Shown: positions 9,801 to 16,644 of the stretch, one piece after another | How positions within the stretch are numbered: the first letter of the stretch is position 1 | Layout: the number at the start of each line of letters is the position of its first letter | NCBI GenBank assembly: GCA_964617665.1 | Contig: CAZUAH010000047.1 | Location: forward strand, 1 to 43,798 | Length of the DNA stretch: 43,798 nucleotides | DNA from: JADHUC01 sp964617665 | GTDB taxonomy: Bacteria; Planctomycetota; Planctomycetia; Pirellulales; Pirellulaceae | Direction of reading: 5' to 3' | Position numbers and translations under genes: made by a program | The notes under the pieces: generated by a model | Databases searched by the model: none | What the model was told of the DNA's origin: nothing | What the model saw: the letters and a program-made list of their open reading frames with translations, nothing else

Positions 9801-10949
9801 GAGTTGCGGAAACGCTATACGGGCATGGACGATGATCCAGAGGCAATCATTACCGTGGGGTGGGCCAAGTCTTCGCGGCCCACCGAATCGTCCGACAGCC
9901 ACTTGGTGGGCCGCGAAGACTNNNNNNNNNNGGGGGCCCCACCGTCGCCCCCCCCCCCCAGCGCCCCCCCCCCCTGGGGGGGGCCCCCTTTTTCCCCCCC
10001 CCACCCTACCGAGAATCGTGCACTGCCTACCGCTGACGGCTGGCCGTTTGACGCCATTGAAGCCGCCAAGCGTCGGCAGGCCGCTGGGGCAACGACTACT
10101 CGCAGCGTCGAGATCGGCCCGGGCGTAGCGCTGGAAATGGTGCTGATCCCGGCCGGCCAGTTCGTGATGGGTGACCAGAACGGCGAAAACGACGAACGTC
10201 CGTCATGTTGCGTGAAGATCGAACGACCTTTCTGGCTTGGCCGGTTCGAGGTCACGAACGAGCAATACGGTCTGTTCGACCCAACGCACGATAGCCATTT
10301 GGAGCAGGGAGATTTCCTACAGTTCAGCCATCGTGAACGCGGATACCCGGTGGACGCGCCGAAGCAGCCAGTTCTACGCGTTTCATGGCATGATGCATCG
10401 CGCTTCTGTCGCTGGCTAGGCGCCAAGACGGCGCGCCAATTCTCGTTGCCTACCGAAGCGCAATGGGAATACGCCTGTCGAGCCGGAACTGCAACACCGC
10501 TATGGTACGGTGATCTGGACAGCGACTTCTCCGCGTTCGCCAACGTCTCTGACGCCAGGAATCGAGCGGTAGATACGTTCGGTTTCGGACTGCCGTCCGG
10601 CGCGATTCCGCCGTGGCGACCAGCCGACATTCGGTTCGACGACCGTCATCGCGTTTCGGCACCAGTAGGGGCATTCCAGCCAAACGCATGGGGTCTTCAC
10701 GACATGCACGGAAACGTGGCCGAGTGGACGCGATCGGGATATCGCCCGTATCCATACGCCGATGGCGACGGTCGCAATTCCGCAGACACGGGCGACAAAC
10801 GAGTCATCCGTGGCGGTTCCTGGTACGACCGGCCCAAACGTTGTCGCAGTTGTTTCCGTCTGGCCTATCCACCGGACCAAGTCGTCTTCGACGTGGGCTT
10901 TCGAGTGATGTGTGAAGTGGCTGAATCGGGCGGTGTTGCAGTGCGTTAG
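6801..10949 (+). CDS. HZS-alpha-like di-haem beta-propeller protein fused to an FGE-sulfatase domain (interrupted by assembly gap)
   Basis: A large exported protein, 1382 codons as assembled. Order: signal peptide (about 1-28); a ThuA/class I glutamine-amidotransferase-like domain (about 35-270); a helical spacer; a six-bladed-type propeller resembling the middle domain of hydrazine synthase alpha (about 385-800; phrases such as N-Y-D-A-C-Y-L-P-D-G-R-I-I and H-N-W-C-P-T-V-L-N-N-G-R-V-L-Y); haem c motifs C-V-G-C-H (824-828) and C-V-S-C-H (874-878); then, after the gap at 9922-9931, a formylglycine-generating-enzyme/sulfatase-modifying-factor fold (about 1105-1378; L-P-T-E-A-Q-W-E-Y-A, G-N-V-A-E-W, R-G-G-S-W). 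Similarity to HZS-alpha does not imply hydrazine synthesis; such proteins are common in non-anammox planctomycetes. The frame stays open on both sides of the gap, so one fusion gene is likely. Residues about 1035-1067 are unreliable. Confidence 0.8.
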   Translation: MPSIVRWGSNLSAWVLCVVWLIAGAAAAETSSGQVRLAVLVDSHSANEQGPETQAVVQLARKQYEADVLTPDGEGACLDAAGGEQSLTAYDVVWYHQGDSIDQTGLTYRTKTLNALRAYVADGRSLYLSGAALAMVRQLRVEPIQPRRGGPGSDGNRAALVPLCTDHPVFRDLSAGGRPIDLSDRGFPAFADFHASGGPTRGMLLARTPGGSENPLVEYELGKGRIVAMGWRLPHYGNQQNSYHGNLERLTTNILDYLADREQWRKIVLRPVPGPGRPKIEPGVPEAQWRALELAIRDLQESFGGLYPDAETHLQRLAELEAKHNALRGADKTIDGETLATLDALTEQFRSLKRDALLANPLLDFNELLLVRRNTAQMGLPTNWQSNSSLRTTGYDNQIAVLSPVGADGKLRTLFEPDGGRFIGDVDLHFDAERLLFSMPNEKGRWRIHETRIDGTGLRELSLINEPDVSNYDACYLPDGRIIFSSTAPFVGVPCVRGSSHVTNLYMLNTNGTIRQLTVDQEHNWCPTVLNNGRVLYQRWEYSDTPHAFYRLLFHMNPDGTGQMEYYGSNSYWPNALFYARPIPNHATKFVAVIGGHHDQPRMGELILFDTARGRYEADGVVQRIPGHGQVVEPVLLDGLTRNRCPRFLHPYPLSEKYFLVSCQPAHGRPWGIYLVDVFDNFVLLHEEEGYAMLEPVPVRRTETPPVIPDRIDVSRDDATVFMSDVYEGGGLKGVPRGTSSKLRLISYHYAYHGMGGQVDRVGLDGPWDVKQVLGTVPVEDDGSAHFRVPAYTPIAVQPLDAEGKAVQLMRSWFTAMPGEVLSCVGCHERQNTSPPGISAVAAVRPPSEIKPWYGPTRGFSFRREVQPVLDRYCVSCHDGTKSHEGQPVADLTDRPDANPEGKAATYNGGAHFSPSYMELRKFVRSPTIESDAHMLVPREFHADTTKLVQILEKGHYEARLDADAWNRIITWIDLHTPAHGTWTEIAGEARVTRQYQRRRELRKRYTGMDDDPEAIITVGWAKSSRPTESSDSHLVGREDXXXXGAPPSPPPPSAPPPWGGPPFSPPHPTENRALPTADGWPFDAIEAAKRRQAAGATTTRSVEIGPGVALEMVLIPAGQFVMGDQNGENDERPSCCVKIERPFWLGRFEVTNEQYGLFDPTHDSHLEQGDFLQFSHRERGYPVDAPKQPVLRVSWHDASRFCRWLGAKTARQFSLPTEAQWEYACRAGTATPLWYGDLDSDFSAFANVSDARNRAVDTFGFGLPSGAIPPWRPADIRFDDRHRVSAPVGAFQPNAWGLHDMHGNVAEWTRSGYRPYPYADGDGRNSADTGDKRVIRGGSWYDRPKRCRSCFRLAYPPDQVVFDVGFRVMCEVAESGGVAVR
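9861..9921. repeat. Palindromic repeat inside coding sequence, right arm lost in gap
   Basis: Left arm 9868-9884 and right arm 9905-9921 are perfect reverse complements over 17 bp (AGTCTTCGCGGCCCACC and partner) around a 20-nt loop. The left side continues outward as TGGGCCA. The matching TGGCCCA would follow at 9922, exactly where the N run begins, and CCACCCTACC reappears at 10001-10010. The palindrome lies between the haem and FGE parts of the protein. Confidence 0.75.
9922..10000. other. Assembly gap (10 N) plus artefactual G/C homopolymer tract
   Basis: Ten Ns (9922-9931) are followed by about 69 bases of almost pure G and C homopolymers up to 10000, which encode low-complexity Pro/Gly residues. 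The composition is unlike the flanks and starts within a palindrome, where reads often fail. Treat the bases and the derived residues as unknown. Confidence 0.85.
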
Positions 10950-10989
10950 GTCCAGTCTCACGAGACGCCCGCGGTCTTCGTTCGATTTC

Positions 10990-11433
10990 CTACTCGTAGG
11001 CATCTGTTGGCTGAACGGTCTCGCCTTGCGAATCCAGTGGAAAGTCCAGCACGTTTTCTCCAGGCTTGACGTCCTCGATCAGTCCCGTCTCGATATTGTA
11101 TTTCGTGGGGACTCTTTCCGGCACGGTGGGCACCGGGGGGACTTCGTCGGGATTCCCTTCCACGTAGGTCGTGATGCGCACGGCATACTTGCCCGGTAAG
11201 GCGCCGGTAACGCGATTGGTCTCCTGAAGCGAATACCTCCCGTCGACCCCAGTTCTGCCAAACGAAGGGCGTCCTTCGTCATCTTCCGGCATGAAAGAGA
11301 CCGTGGCGTTCGGAAGCGGCTGTCCGTCCAACGTGATTTGCCCAATCACCGTTGCGTATTCCGAACCGCAACCCGACAAGAAGCACGTAACGACGATTGG
11401 CGCGACACAATAGGTGATCCGCATACTTGTCAT
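10990..11433 (-). CDS. Small lipoprotein with carboxypeptidase-regulatory/transthyretin-like domain
   Basis: A 147-residue predicted lipoprotein. The start is ATG 11431-11433, supported by GAGG 7 nt upstream; a second ATG three codons later is also possible. A signal peptide ends in the lipobox L-S-G-C (Cys22). The rest is one beta-sandwich of the carboxypeptidase-regulatory-like type (V-x-G-Q-I-T-L-D-G-Q-P-L-P-N-A-T-V-S-F near the start, then G-x-D-G-R-Y-S-L, and L-P-G-K-Y-A-V-R-I). In Planctomycetota such small lipoproteins are often neighbours of DUF1559 proteins, as here. Probably anchored to a membrane facing the periplasm, with a structural or binding role that is unknown. Divergent from the DUF1559 gene. 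Confidence 0.8.
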   Translation of the reverse strand: MTSMRITYCVAPIVVTCFLSGCGSEYATVIGQITLDGQPLPNATVSFMPEDDEGRPSFGRTGVDGRYSLQETNRVTGALPGKYAVRITTYVEGNPDEVPPVPTVPERVPTKYNIETGLIEDVKPGENVLDFPLDSQGETVQPTDAYE

Positions 11434-11511
11434 TCGCTCGCCTCAACTCGTGTGATCGGCATTTTTCTACAGAAACTGCTGGCTACCGCTGACCAATAGG
11501 TGTCTAATGGG

Positions 11512-11557
11512 GAATGGCATTCGCTACCTCTGCGAGGCATGAATGGTATTGCCATTC
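11512..11557. promoter_or_regulatory. Pair of GAATGG/CCATTC dyads in a divergent intergenic region
   Basis: GAATGGCATTC (11512-11522) and GAATGGTATTGCCATTC (11541-11557) are both inverted repeats sharing GAATGG, with 29 nt between their start points. They lie between the divergent lipoprotein and DUF1559 genes, a sensible place for a shared operator. Function is inferred from position and symmetry only. Confidence 0.35.
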
Positions 11558-11611
11558 TAACCTCACTCGTCTCATCTCAGAAGAATCCGTCATATCGAAA
11601 AGGAGCCGGCT

Positions 11612-12547
11612 ATGTCCAAGACGCGCGCTGGGCGATCAGCTGGTTTCACGCTGGTCGAACTGTTGGTGGTAATCGCCATCATCGGGATTCTGATAGCGCT
11701 GCTGCTCCCGGCTGTCCAGGCAGCCCGAGAAGCGGCTCGTCGGACGGCTTGCGTCAACAATGTCAAGCAGGTTTCGCTGAGTCTTCATCAGTACATGGAC
11801 GCGCTGCGGACGTTCCCGCCTGCCAACACACGTGTGCCTCGGCGTCACAATTGGGCGTCCTTTTTGTTGATGTTCCTGGAACAAGAAAGCGTACACGGCG
11901 TGTACCGTTGGGACGTCCACTGGGACGACCCTGCGAATCAGGAGGCAATCACCACGCCTCTGCAAGTCCTCCAATGTCCTTCGACGCCAAGTCATGCTAA
12001 CCGTTTGGACAATATCGGCGGCGGCAGACGTGCAGCGATCTCGGACTATGCCCCGCCAACAGGAGTTGCCAATATCGTCGTGGCTACCGGCTTGATCCCG
12101 GCACCGTCAGAGTTGAGAGGAGTATTGCAGCATAACCGAGGATCAGGTCTCCACGATATCCTCGACGGAACATCGAATACGCTGGTAATCACTGAGGACG
12201 CCGGTCGCCCCGGTTTCTGGACCAGCGAAGGCCGTGGGCCGAACAACAGCGTACCGGGAGGCGGCAATCTTTCCGTCCACAACGGGCGTGTGAGAGGCGC
12301 TGGTTGGGCGGATTCATCCAACAGCATCCCTCTGCACAGCTTCACGCACGACGGACTGAGCGTGCCCGGCCCGTGTGGGATCAATTGCACAAACAACAAC
12401 GAGGCATTCGGCTTCCATCCGGGCGGAATTATCGCTGGATTAGCCGACGGGAGCGTCCATTTCCTATCCGAGGACATGAGACTGCAAGTCTATGCAGCGC
12501 TCATCACGCGCGCCGGCGGCGAGATCATTCCTGAAGATGCCTTCTAA
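11612..12547 (+). CDS. DUF1559 protein with type IV prepilin-like N-terminus
   Basis: A 311-residue protein starting at ATG 11612 with AAGGAG upstream. It begins with a prepilin leader: a short basic segment, cleavage site G11/F12, then F-T-L-V-E-L-L-V-V-I-A with the conserved Glu at mature position 5, and a hydrophobic helix to about residue 35. The helix is followed by the signature A-A-R-E-A-A-R-R. The C-terminal DUF1559 domain ends with a phrase like A-D-G-S-V-H-F-L-S-E-D-M. These proteins (also called SBP_bac_10 or planctomycete pseudopilins) occur in many copies per planctomycete genome. A prepilin peptidase should process it; the final structure and role are not established. No pilus assembly genes are nearby. 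Confidence 0.93.
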   Translation: MSKTRAGRSAGFTLVELLVVIAIIGILIALLLPAVQAAREAARRTACVNNVKQVSLSLHQYMDALRTFPPANTRVPRRHNWASFLLMFLEQESVHGVYRWDVHWDDPANQEAITTPLQVLQCPSTPSHANRLDNIGGGRRAAISDYAPPTGVANIVVATGLIPAPSELRGVLQHNRGSGLHDILDGTSNTLVITEDAGRPGFWTSEGRGPNNSVPGGGNLSVHNGRVRGAGWADSSNSIPLHSFTHDGLSVPGPCGINCTNNNEAFGFHPGGIIAGLADGSVHFLSEDMRLQVYAALITRAGGEIIPEDAF

Positions 12548-12685
12548 TCGCTAGAGTTCGGCGGAGCTTGCGGCGACTCCCCATTTGATGATAATGGCCA
12601 GCAAGACTGCGGCGATTGTCGTCGATGTAGCAGATCCCTCGCGACTCGCCGGTCAACCATCTAACTAACAAGAAGGCAGCCAATC

Positions 12686-15600
12686 ATGAAGAAATCAGTC
12701 TTAGCCTCTGCGGCAATCTTGGGCGTAGCCCTGACCGCTATGCTTGCCCACGCAGCCGAACGCGGCGAGTCCATCTTGTCGGCAACCGACGTCGACGGTG
12801 GACTGGTAGTTCATCTGGGATGCGGTGATGGGAAACTAACCGCGGAATTGTGCGCTGGTGACAGTTTCCTGGTCTACGGATTGGATGCGGACCCCAAGAA
12901 TGTCGACAAGGCCCGGCAGCACATCAGGTCACAGGGGCTGTATGGCCGGATTTCAGTCGGTCAACTCGATGGCAAAAAGCTGCCTTTCATCGACAACCTG
13001 GTCACGCTTGTCGTCGCCGAGAAGACATCGGTGCCGATGAAGGAGATTATGCGCGTGCTGCACCCATACGGCGTTGCCTACATCGACGGTCAGAAGATCG
13101 TCAAGCCGTTGCCAGATACCGTCGACGAATGGACGCACTATCTTCACGGAGCGGACAACAACGCGGTCGCCCACGACAGTCTGGTCGGCCCGCCGCGGCA
13201 CATGCAGTTTCTGGCGGCCCCATTGTGGAGCCGGCACCATGACCGATTGGCCAGTTTCAGTTCCGTGGTGACGGCAAAGGGACGCCTGTTCTACATCAAC
13301 GACAACGGTCCTGTGTTCGATCCCAACGAGGCGGCCCAATGGACGATCACCGCCAGGAATGCGTTCAATGGCGTCTTCCTGTGGCGAAAACCGATCTCGT
13401 CGTGGACCGACATCACGCGGAGATTCCGCAGCGGTCCCGTTCAGTTGCAGCGTCTGCTGGTGACCGATGGTGATCGGGTCTTCGTGACATTGGGCCTTGA
13501 CGAACCGGTCTCGGTCCTGGATGCAGCAACCGGCGAAGAAGTCACCGTCCTAGCCGGAACCGAGAAGGCCGAGGAGTTCGTGATTGTCGACGGTGTTTTG
13601 TACGTGCAGATCGGAGAAGACGGCGCCGAACACGCTTTGATCGAGCGAGACGACGTACGCGGAGTTGACTACAAGACGACCAAACTGATCAAGGCGGTCA
13701 ATGCCGACGCAGGCACAACGTTGTGGCGCTGGCCGGCCGACAAGACAGCCGAAATCATGCCGCGGACCTTGGCCGTATCCGATGGCAAGGTTTTCTTCCA
13801 GGAGAGCGGCGAAACCGTCTGCCTGGATGCAGCCACGGGACAGCAACTTTGGCAGACCAACTTGGTCGCCAAGCCGTCTGCCAAACCCGACCCAAAGCCC
13901 GCAACACAAGACAAGCCAAGACGAAACAAGCGCCAGTCAAAACCAAAGAAGAGCAAGACCGGGCGTTCTATGGGCTGGACCTTTGCGACTTTGGTGGTCC
14001 AGGACGGCGTCGTCTTGTCGTGCGACGGGAATACGCTACTGGCTCTGGATGGCAAGTCTGGCGAACTGTTGTGGCAATGTTCTGCGAAGACTCCATTTGG
14101 CAAGACTCCATCGGTCGACATCCTGGTCGTGAACGGCGTTGTCTGGACCAGCCCCGGTCTGAACGAAGGCCGCGACCTGAAAACCGGGGAGGTCGTGATC
14201 GTGAACAACGCGCGTGAAGAACTGATTACAGTCGGTCATCATCATCGCTGTTACCGCAACAAAGCGACGGATCGCTATGTGATCGAGGGATACCGCGGCC
14301 TGGAGTTTTGGGATACGCAAGGCGACAACGACTGCCGACACAACTGGATTCGCGGCATCTGCCAGTACGGAATCATGCCAGCCAACGGTATGGTCTACAT
14401 TCCACCGCACAACTGCAGTTGCTACCCAGAGGCCAAGTTGTTCGGCCTCTGGACGCTGAAAGCCTCCGAATCCACTTTCGATGTAGATAGCCTGACCTGC
14501 GGCACCACTCTCGAAAAAGGACCAGCGTTTGGTCAATTCCGAAATCCGAAATCCGAAATCCAAAACGGGGAGGATTGGCCCATGCATCGGCGTGATCCGG
14601 AGCGCAGTGGTGTCCTGCCCACGCCGATATCCGCCAACGACGTCGCATGGAACGTCGAACTTTCCGGCCGCCTCTCCGCCTCGGTCATCGCGCAGGGTAC
14701 GCTGGTCGTATCCGCAGTTAGCAGTCATCAAGTTCTTGCCTGTGACGCGAACACCGGCGAACAGAAGTGGACCCTTACGACAGGCGGTCCGGTGGACTCG
14801 GCCCCAACTATCTACGGCGATGCCGTCTTGTTTGGCTCGGCCGATGGCTACGTCACCTGTTTGCGTTTGTCAGACGGCGAACTGGCTTGGCGTTTCCAGG
14901 CCGCGCCGGCAAGCCTGAACACTGTGGCCCTCGGGCAGGTCGAATCGCTGTGGCCGGTCCACGGCAGCATCCTGATCACAGACGAAACAGCATACTTCAC
15001 CGCTGGCCGATCGACCTACATCGACGGAGGCCTGTTCCTTTACGGCCTGGATCCCGTGACCGGGGCGGTCAAGTACCAGCAACGCGTGAACTCGCCGCCG
15101 GCCGAGGCGATCGAGAATTCCACCAGCATCGCCAAGGAGGGCTTCGCCCAGAACGCCGTTGACTTCAAGACAAAACGAAGTCCAGACCACAGCGACGCCT
15201 TCTCCATGACTGGCAACCTATCCGATATCCTGGTGGCCGATGACGACGCCGTCTATCTCCGCCACGCGAAGTTCGACAAGCAGTTGAAACCGGCCGGCGA
15301 TTGGACGCATCACCTGTTTTCGACTTCGAGACTGCTGGACGACACCGAATCCTACCGAGCCCACTGGTTCTACGGGAACGGCGATTTCAGCCGCCTGCCA
15401 GTCGCCTACGAATGGCTCACTCGCGGAAGCTACGGTGGCTTCTCCAGCCCCTTGGGCAAGTTCCTGGTCTTCGACGATAGAAACCTCTGGGGCGCCGGCT
15501 GGAAGAGCCTCGCCTTGTTCACCACGGACATCACCGATATCGATCAGCGGCTCCCGAAGGATTTTCCCAAGGGCCAGGGCGACATCGTTCACAAATCGCT

Positions 15601-15868
15601 GGCGGACACCTTGCCGATTCACCCCCGGGCGATGATCAAAGCCGGAAACGCGCTATACCTGGCTGGCTATCCGTCCGAAAGCACAGTTCCGCATTTCTAC
15701 GGCGAACCGATCAAGGACAAAGGCATCCTGCTCGAAATTGCCGCTACGTCCGGAGAGGTGTTGTCTCAAACCGATCTCCCCGCCTCGCCCGTGTTCGACG
15801 GAATGTCCGCAGCCCGCGGTAAGTTATACGTTTCCCTGGAAAACGGCCGTTTGGTCTGTCTGGAGTAA
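12686..15868 (+). CDS. Exported SAM-methyltransferase-like / PQQ-type beta-propeller fusion, paralog 1
   Basis: A 1060-residue protein from ATG 12686. A signal peptide (1-23, ending A-H-A) is followed by a class I methyltransferase-like domain (about 25-150): motif I V-V-H-L-G-C-G-D-G-K-L (glycines 45-49), post-I acidic residue in G-L-D-A-D-P, and E-I-M-R-V-L-x-P-x-G near its end. Then comes D-E-W-T-H-Y-L and a first PQQ-type propeller (about 170-610) containing a basic Lys/Pro linker (about 395-427) and the motifs H-H-H-R-C-Y-R-N-K-A-T and C-Q-Y-G-I-M-P-A-N-G with a following C-x-C-Y. A second propeller half starts at W-P-M-H-R-R-D (about 630) and runs to the end. The linker just before it is encoded by a 7-nt repeat array. 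The fold suggests a periplasmic or surface enzyme or binding protein; the substrate is unknown. Confidence 0.85.
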   Translation: MKKSVLASAAILGVALTAMLAHAAERGESILSATDVDGGLVVHLGCGDGKLTAELCAGDSFLVYGLDADPKNVDKARQHIRSQGLYGRISVGQLDGKKLPFIDNLVTLVVAEKTSVPMKEIMRVLHPYGVAYIDGQKIVKPLPDTVDEWTHYLHGADNNAVAHDSLVGPPRHMQFLAAPLWSRHHDRLASFSSVVTAKGRLFYINDNGPVFDPNEAAQWTITARNAFNGVFLWRKPISSWTDITRRFRSGPVQLQRLLVTDGDRVFVTLGLDEPVSVLDAATGEEVTVLAGTEKAEEFVIVDGVLYVQIGEDGAEHALIERDDVRGVDYKTTKLIKAVNADAGTTLWRWPADKTAEIMPRTLAVSDGKVFFQESGETVCLDAATGQQLWQTNLVAKPSAKPDPKPATQDKPRRNKRQSKPKKSKTGRSMGWTFATLVVQDGVVLSCDGNTLLALDGKSGELLWQCSAKTPFGKTPSVDILVVNGVVWTSPGLNEGRDLKTGEVVIVNNAREELITVGHHHRCYRNKATDRYVIEGYRGLEFWDTQGDNDCRHNWIRGICQYGIMPANGMVYIPPHNCSCYPEAKLFGLWTLKASESTFDVDSLTCGTTLEKGPAFGQFRNPKSEIQNGEDWPMHRRDPERSGVLPTPISANDVAWNVELSGRLSASVIAQGTLVVSAVSSHQVLACDANTGEQKWTLTTGGPVDSAPTIYGDAVLFGSADGYVTCLRLSDGELAWRFQAAPASLNTVALGQVESLWPVHGSILITDETAYFTAGRSTYIDGGLFLYGLDPVTGAVKYQQRVNSPPAEAIENSTSIAKEGFAQNAVDFKTKRSPDHSDAFSMTGNLSDILVADDDAVYLRHAKFDKQLKPAGDWTHHLFSTSRLLDDTESYRAHWFYGNGDFSRLPVAYEWLTRGSYGGFSSPLGKFLVFDDRNLWGAGWKSLALFTTDITDIDQRLPKDFPKGQGDIVHKSLADTLPIHPRAMIKAGNALYLAGYPSESTVPHFYGEPIKDKGILLEIAATSGEVLSQTDLPASPVFDGMSAARGKLYVSLENGRLVCLE
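14535..14565. repeat. In-frame heptanucleotide array (AAATCCG unit)
   Basis: Four 7-nt units of the type AAATCCG lie inside the coding sequence and supply the linker R-N-P-K-S-E-I-Q-N just before the second propeller of paralog 1. Confidence 0.85.
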
Positions 15869-16059
15869 AGATCAAAGCACCTGCCTCTGGATGATTTAGG
15901 GCAGCCCAACTAGGCTGTCGAATTGTCATATTCATTGCGTTTTCGACAACCTGGGAAACCCCCTCAGGGATGACGTCACGGCATCGCGATACGCGAATGG
16001 CTCGTGTATACTTCATCTCGTTCGGGCGGCGAAACATGAGACCTTGGGGGAGCGTCCAA

Positions 16060-16635
16060 ATGGCGTGTGCAAGCCGGATTCCTGGAAGACGCGGCATCCT
16101 TTTCTGTCTGTTTGCCGCGTTTGCGGGCTGTGACGCGTCGAGAACTGTGGAGAACGAAATGACCAACGATTCAAACCAGCCGGAAAACGTGAACAAAGCG
16201 ATTCTCGACGAAGTCAACGCAGCCGCGACATGGTTCCATGCCAAGAAGACAGGGCTCGTTTGGGCGAAGCAACTCGAGGAAGATCAGACCATCGAAACGC
16301 TTGAGGGCCCAACGACCGCAAAAGCCGGCGATTTCCTTTGCCGCGGCGCAGTCGGCGAACTCTGGCCACAGAGCGAAAAACGCCTGAATGAGAAGTACGA
16401 ACCGACAGACGAAGTCGACGCGGACGGGTTCCGGAAGTACCTATCGAAGTCCGAAGTGATGGCAGCCCAAGTCGACCATCCCTTTCATGTGAAAACCTCG
16501 TGGGGTGATCTGGATGGCAAGCCGGGCGATTTCATCTTGAAGAGCTTCAGCGACAAAGAAGTCGACTATCCGGACGATGCCTGGATAGTCGACAAGAAGC
16601 TATTCGCAGATACGTACGAGAGAATCGAAGACTGA
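16060..16635 (+). CDS. Putative lipoprotein with PGDYG-like domain
   Basis: A 191-residue protein. The frame is open from 15970, but I choose ATG 16060 because GGGGGAG (16046-16052) lies 7 nt upstream and a lipoprotein signal then follows, ending F-A-G-C (Cys24); ATG 16036 is an alternative. The mature part contains two related phrases, K-A-G-D-F-L-C-R-G with G-E-L-W-P and E-K-Y-E-P-T, and later G-K-P-G-D-F-I-L-K. These resemble the PGDYG-type domain, a small fold of unknown function. The gene ends 9 nt from the convergent paralog 2 gene. No catalytic residues can be named. Confidence 0.6.
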   Translation: MACASRIPGRRGILFCLFAAFAGCDASRTVENEMTNDSNQPENVNKAILDEVNAAATWFHAKKTGLVWAKQLEEDQTIETLEGPTTAKAGDFLCRGAVGELWPQSEKRLNEKYEPTDEVDADGFRKYLSKSEVMAAQVDHPFHVKTSWGDLDGKPGDFILKSFSDKEVDYPDDAWIVDKKLFADTYERIED

Positions 16636-16644
16636 AAACATCTT

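Noticed and set aside
6801..10949. True hydrazine synthase (anammox)
   Set aside because: Only the propeller and haem region resembles the alpha subunit; no beta/gamma subunits, hydrazine dehydrogenase or other anammox genes are nearby, and such proteins occur widely outside anammox bacteria.
10130..10949. Active formylglycine-generating enzyme for a neighbouring sulfatase
   Set aside because: No C-x-P-x-R sulfatase is encoded in the window and the catalytic cysteine pair cannot be assigned; the domain is only called by fold.
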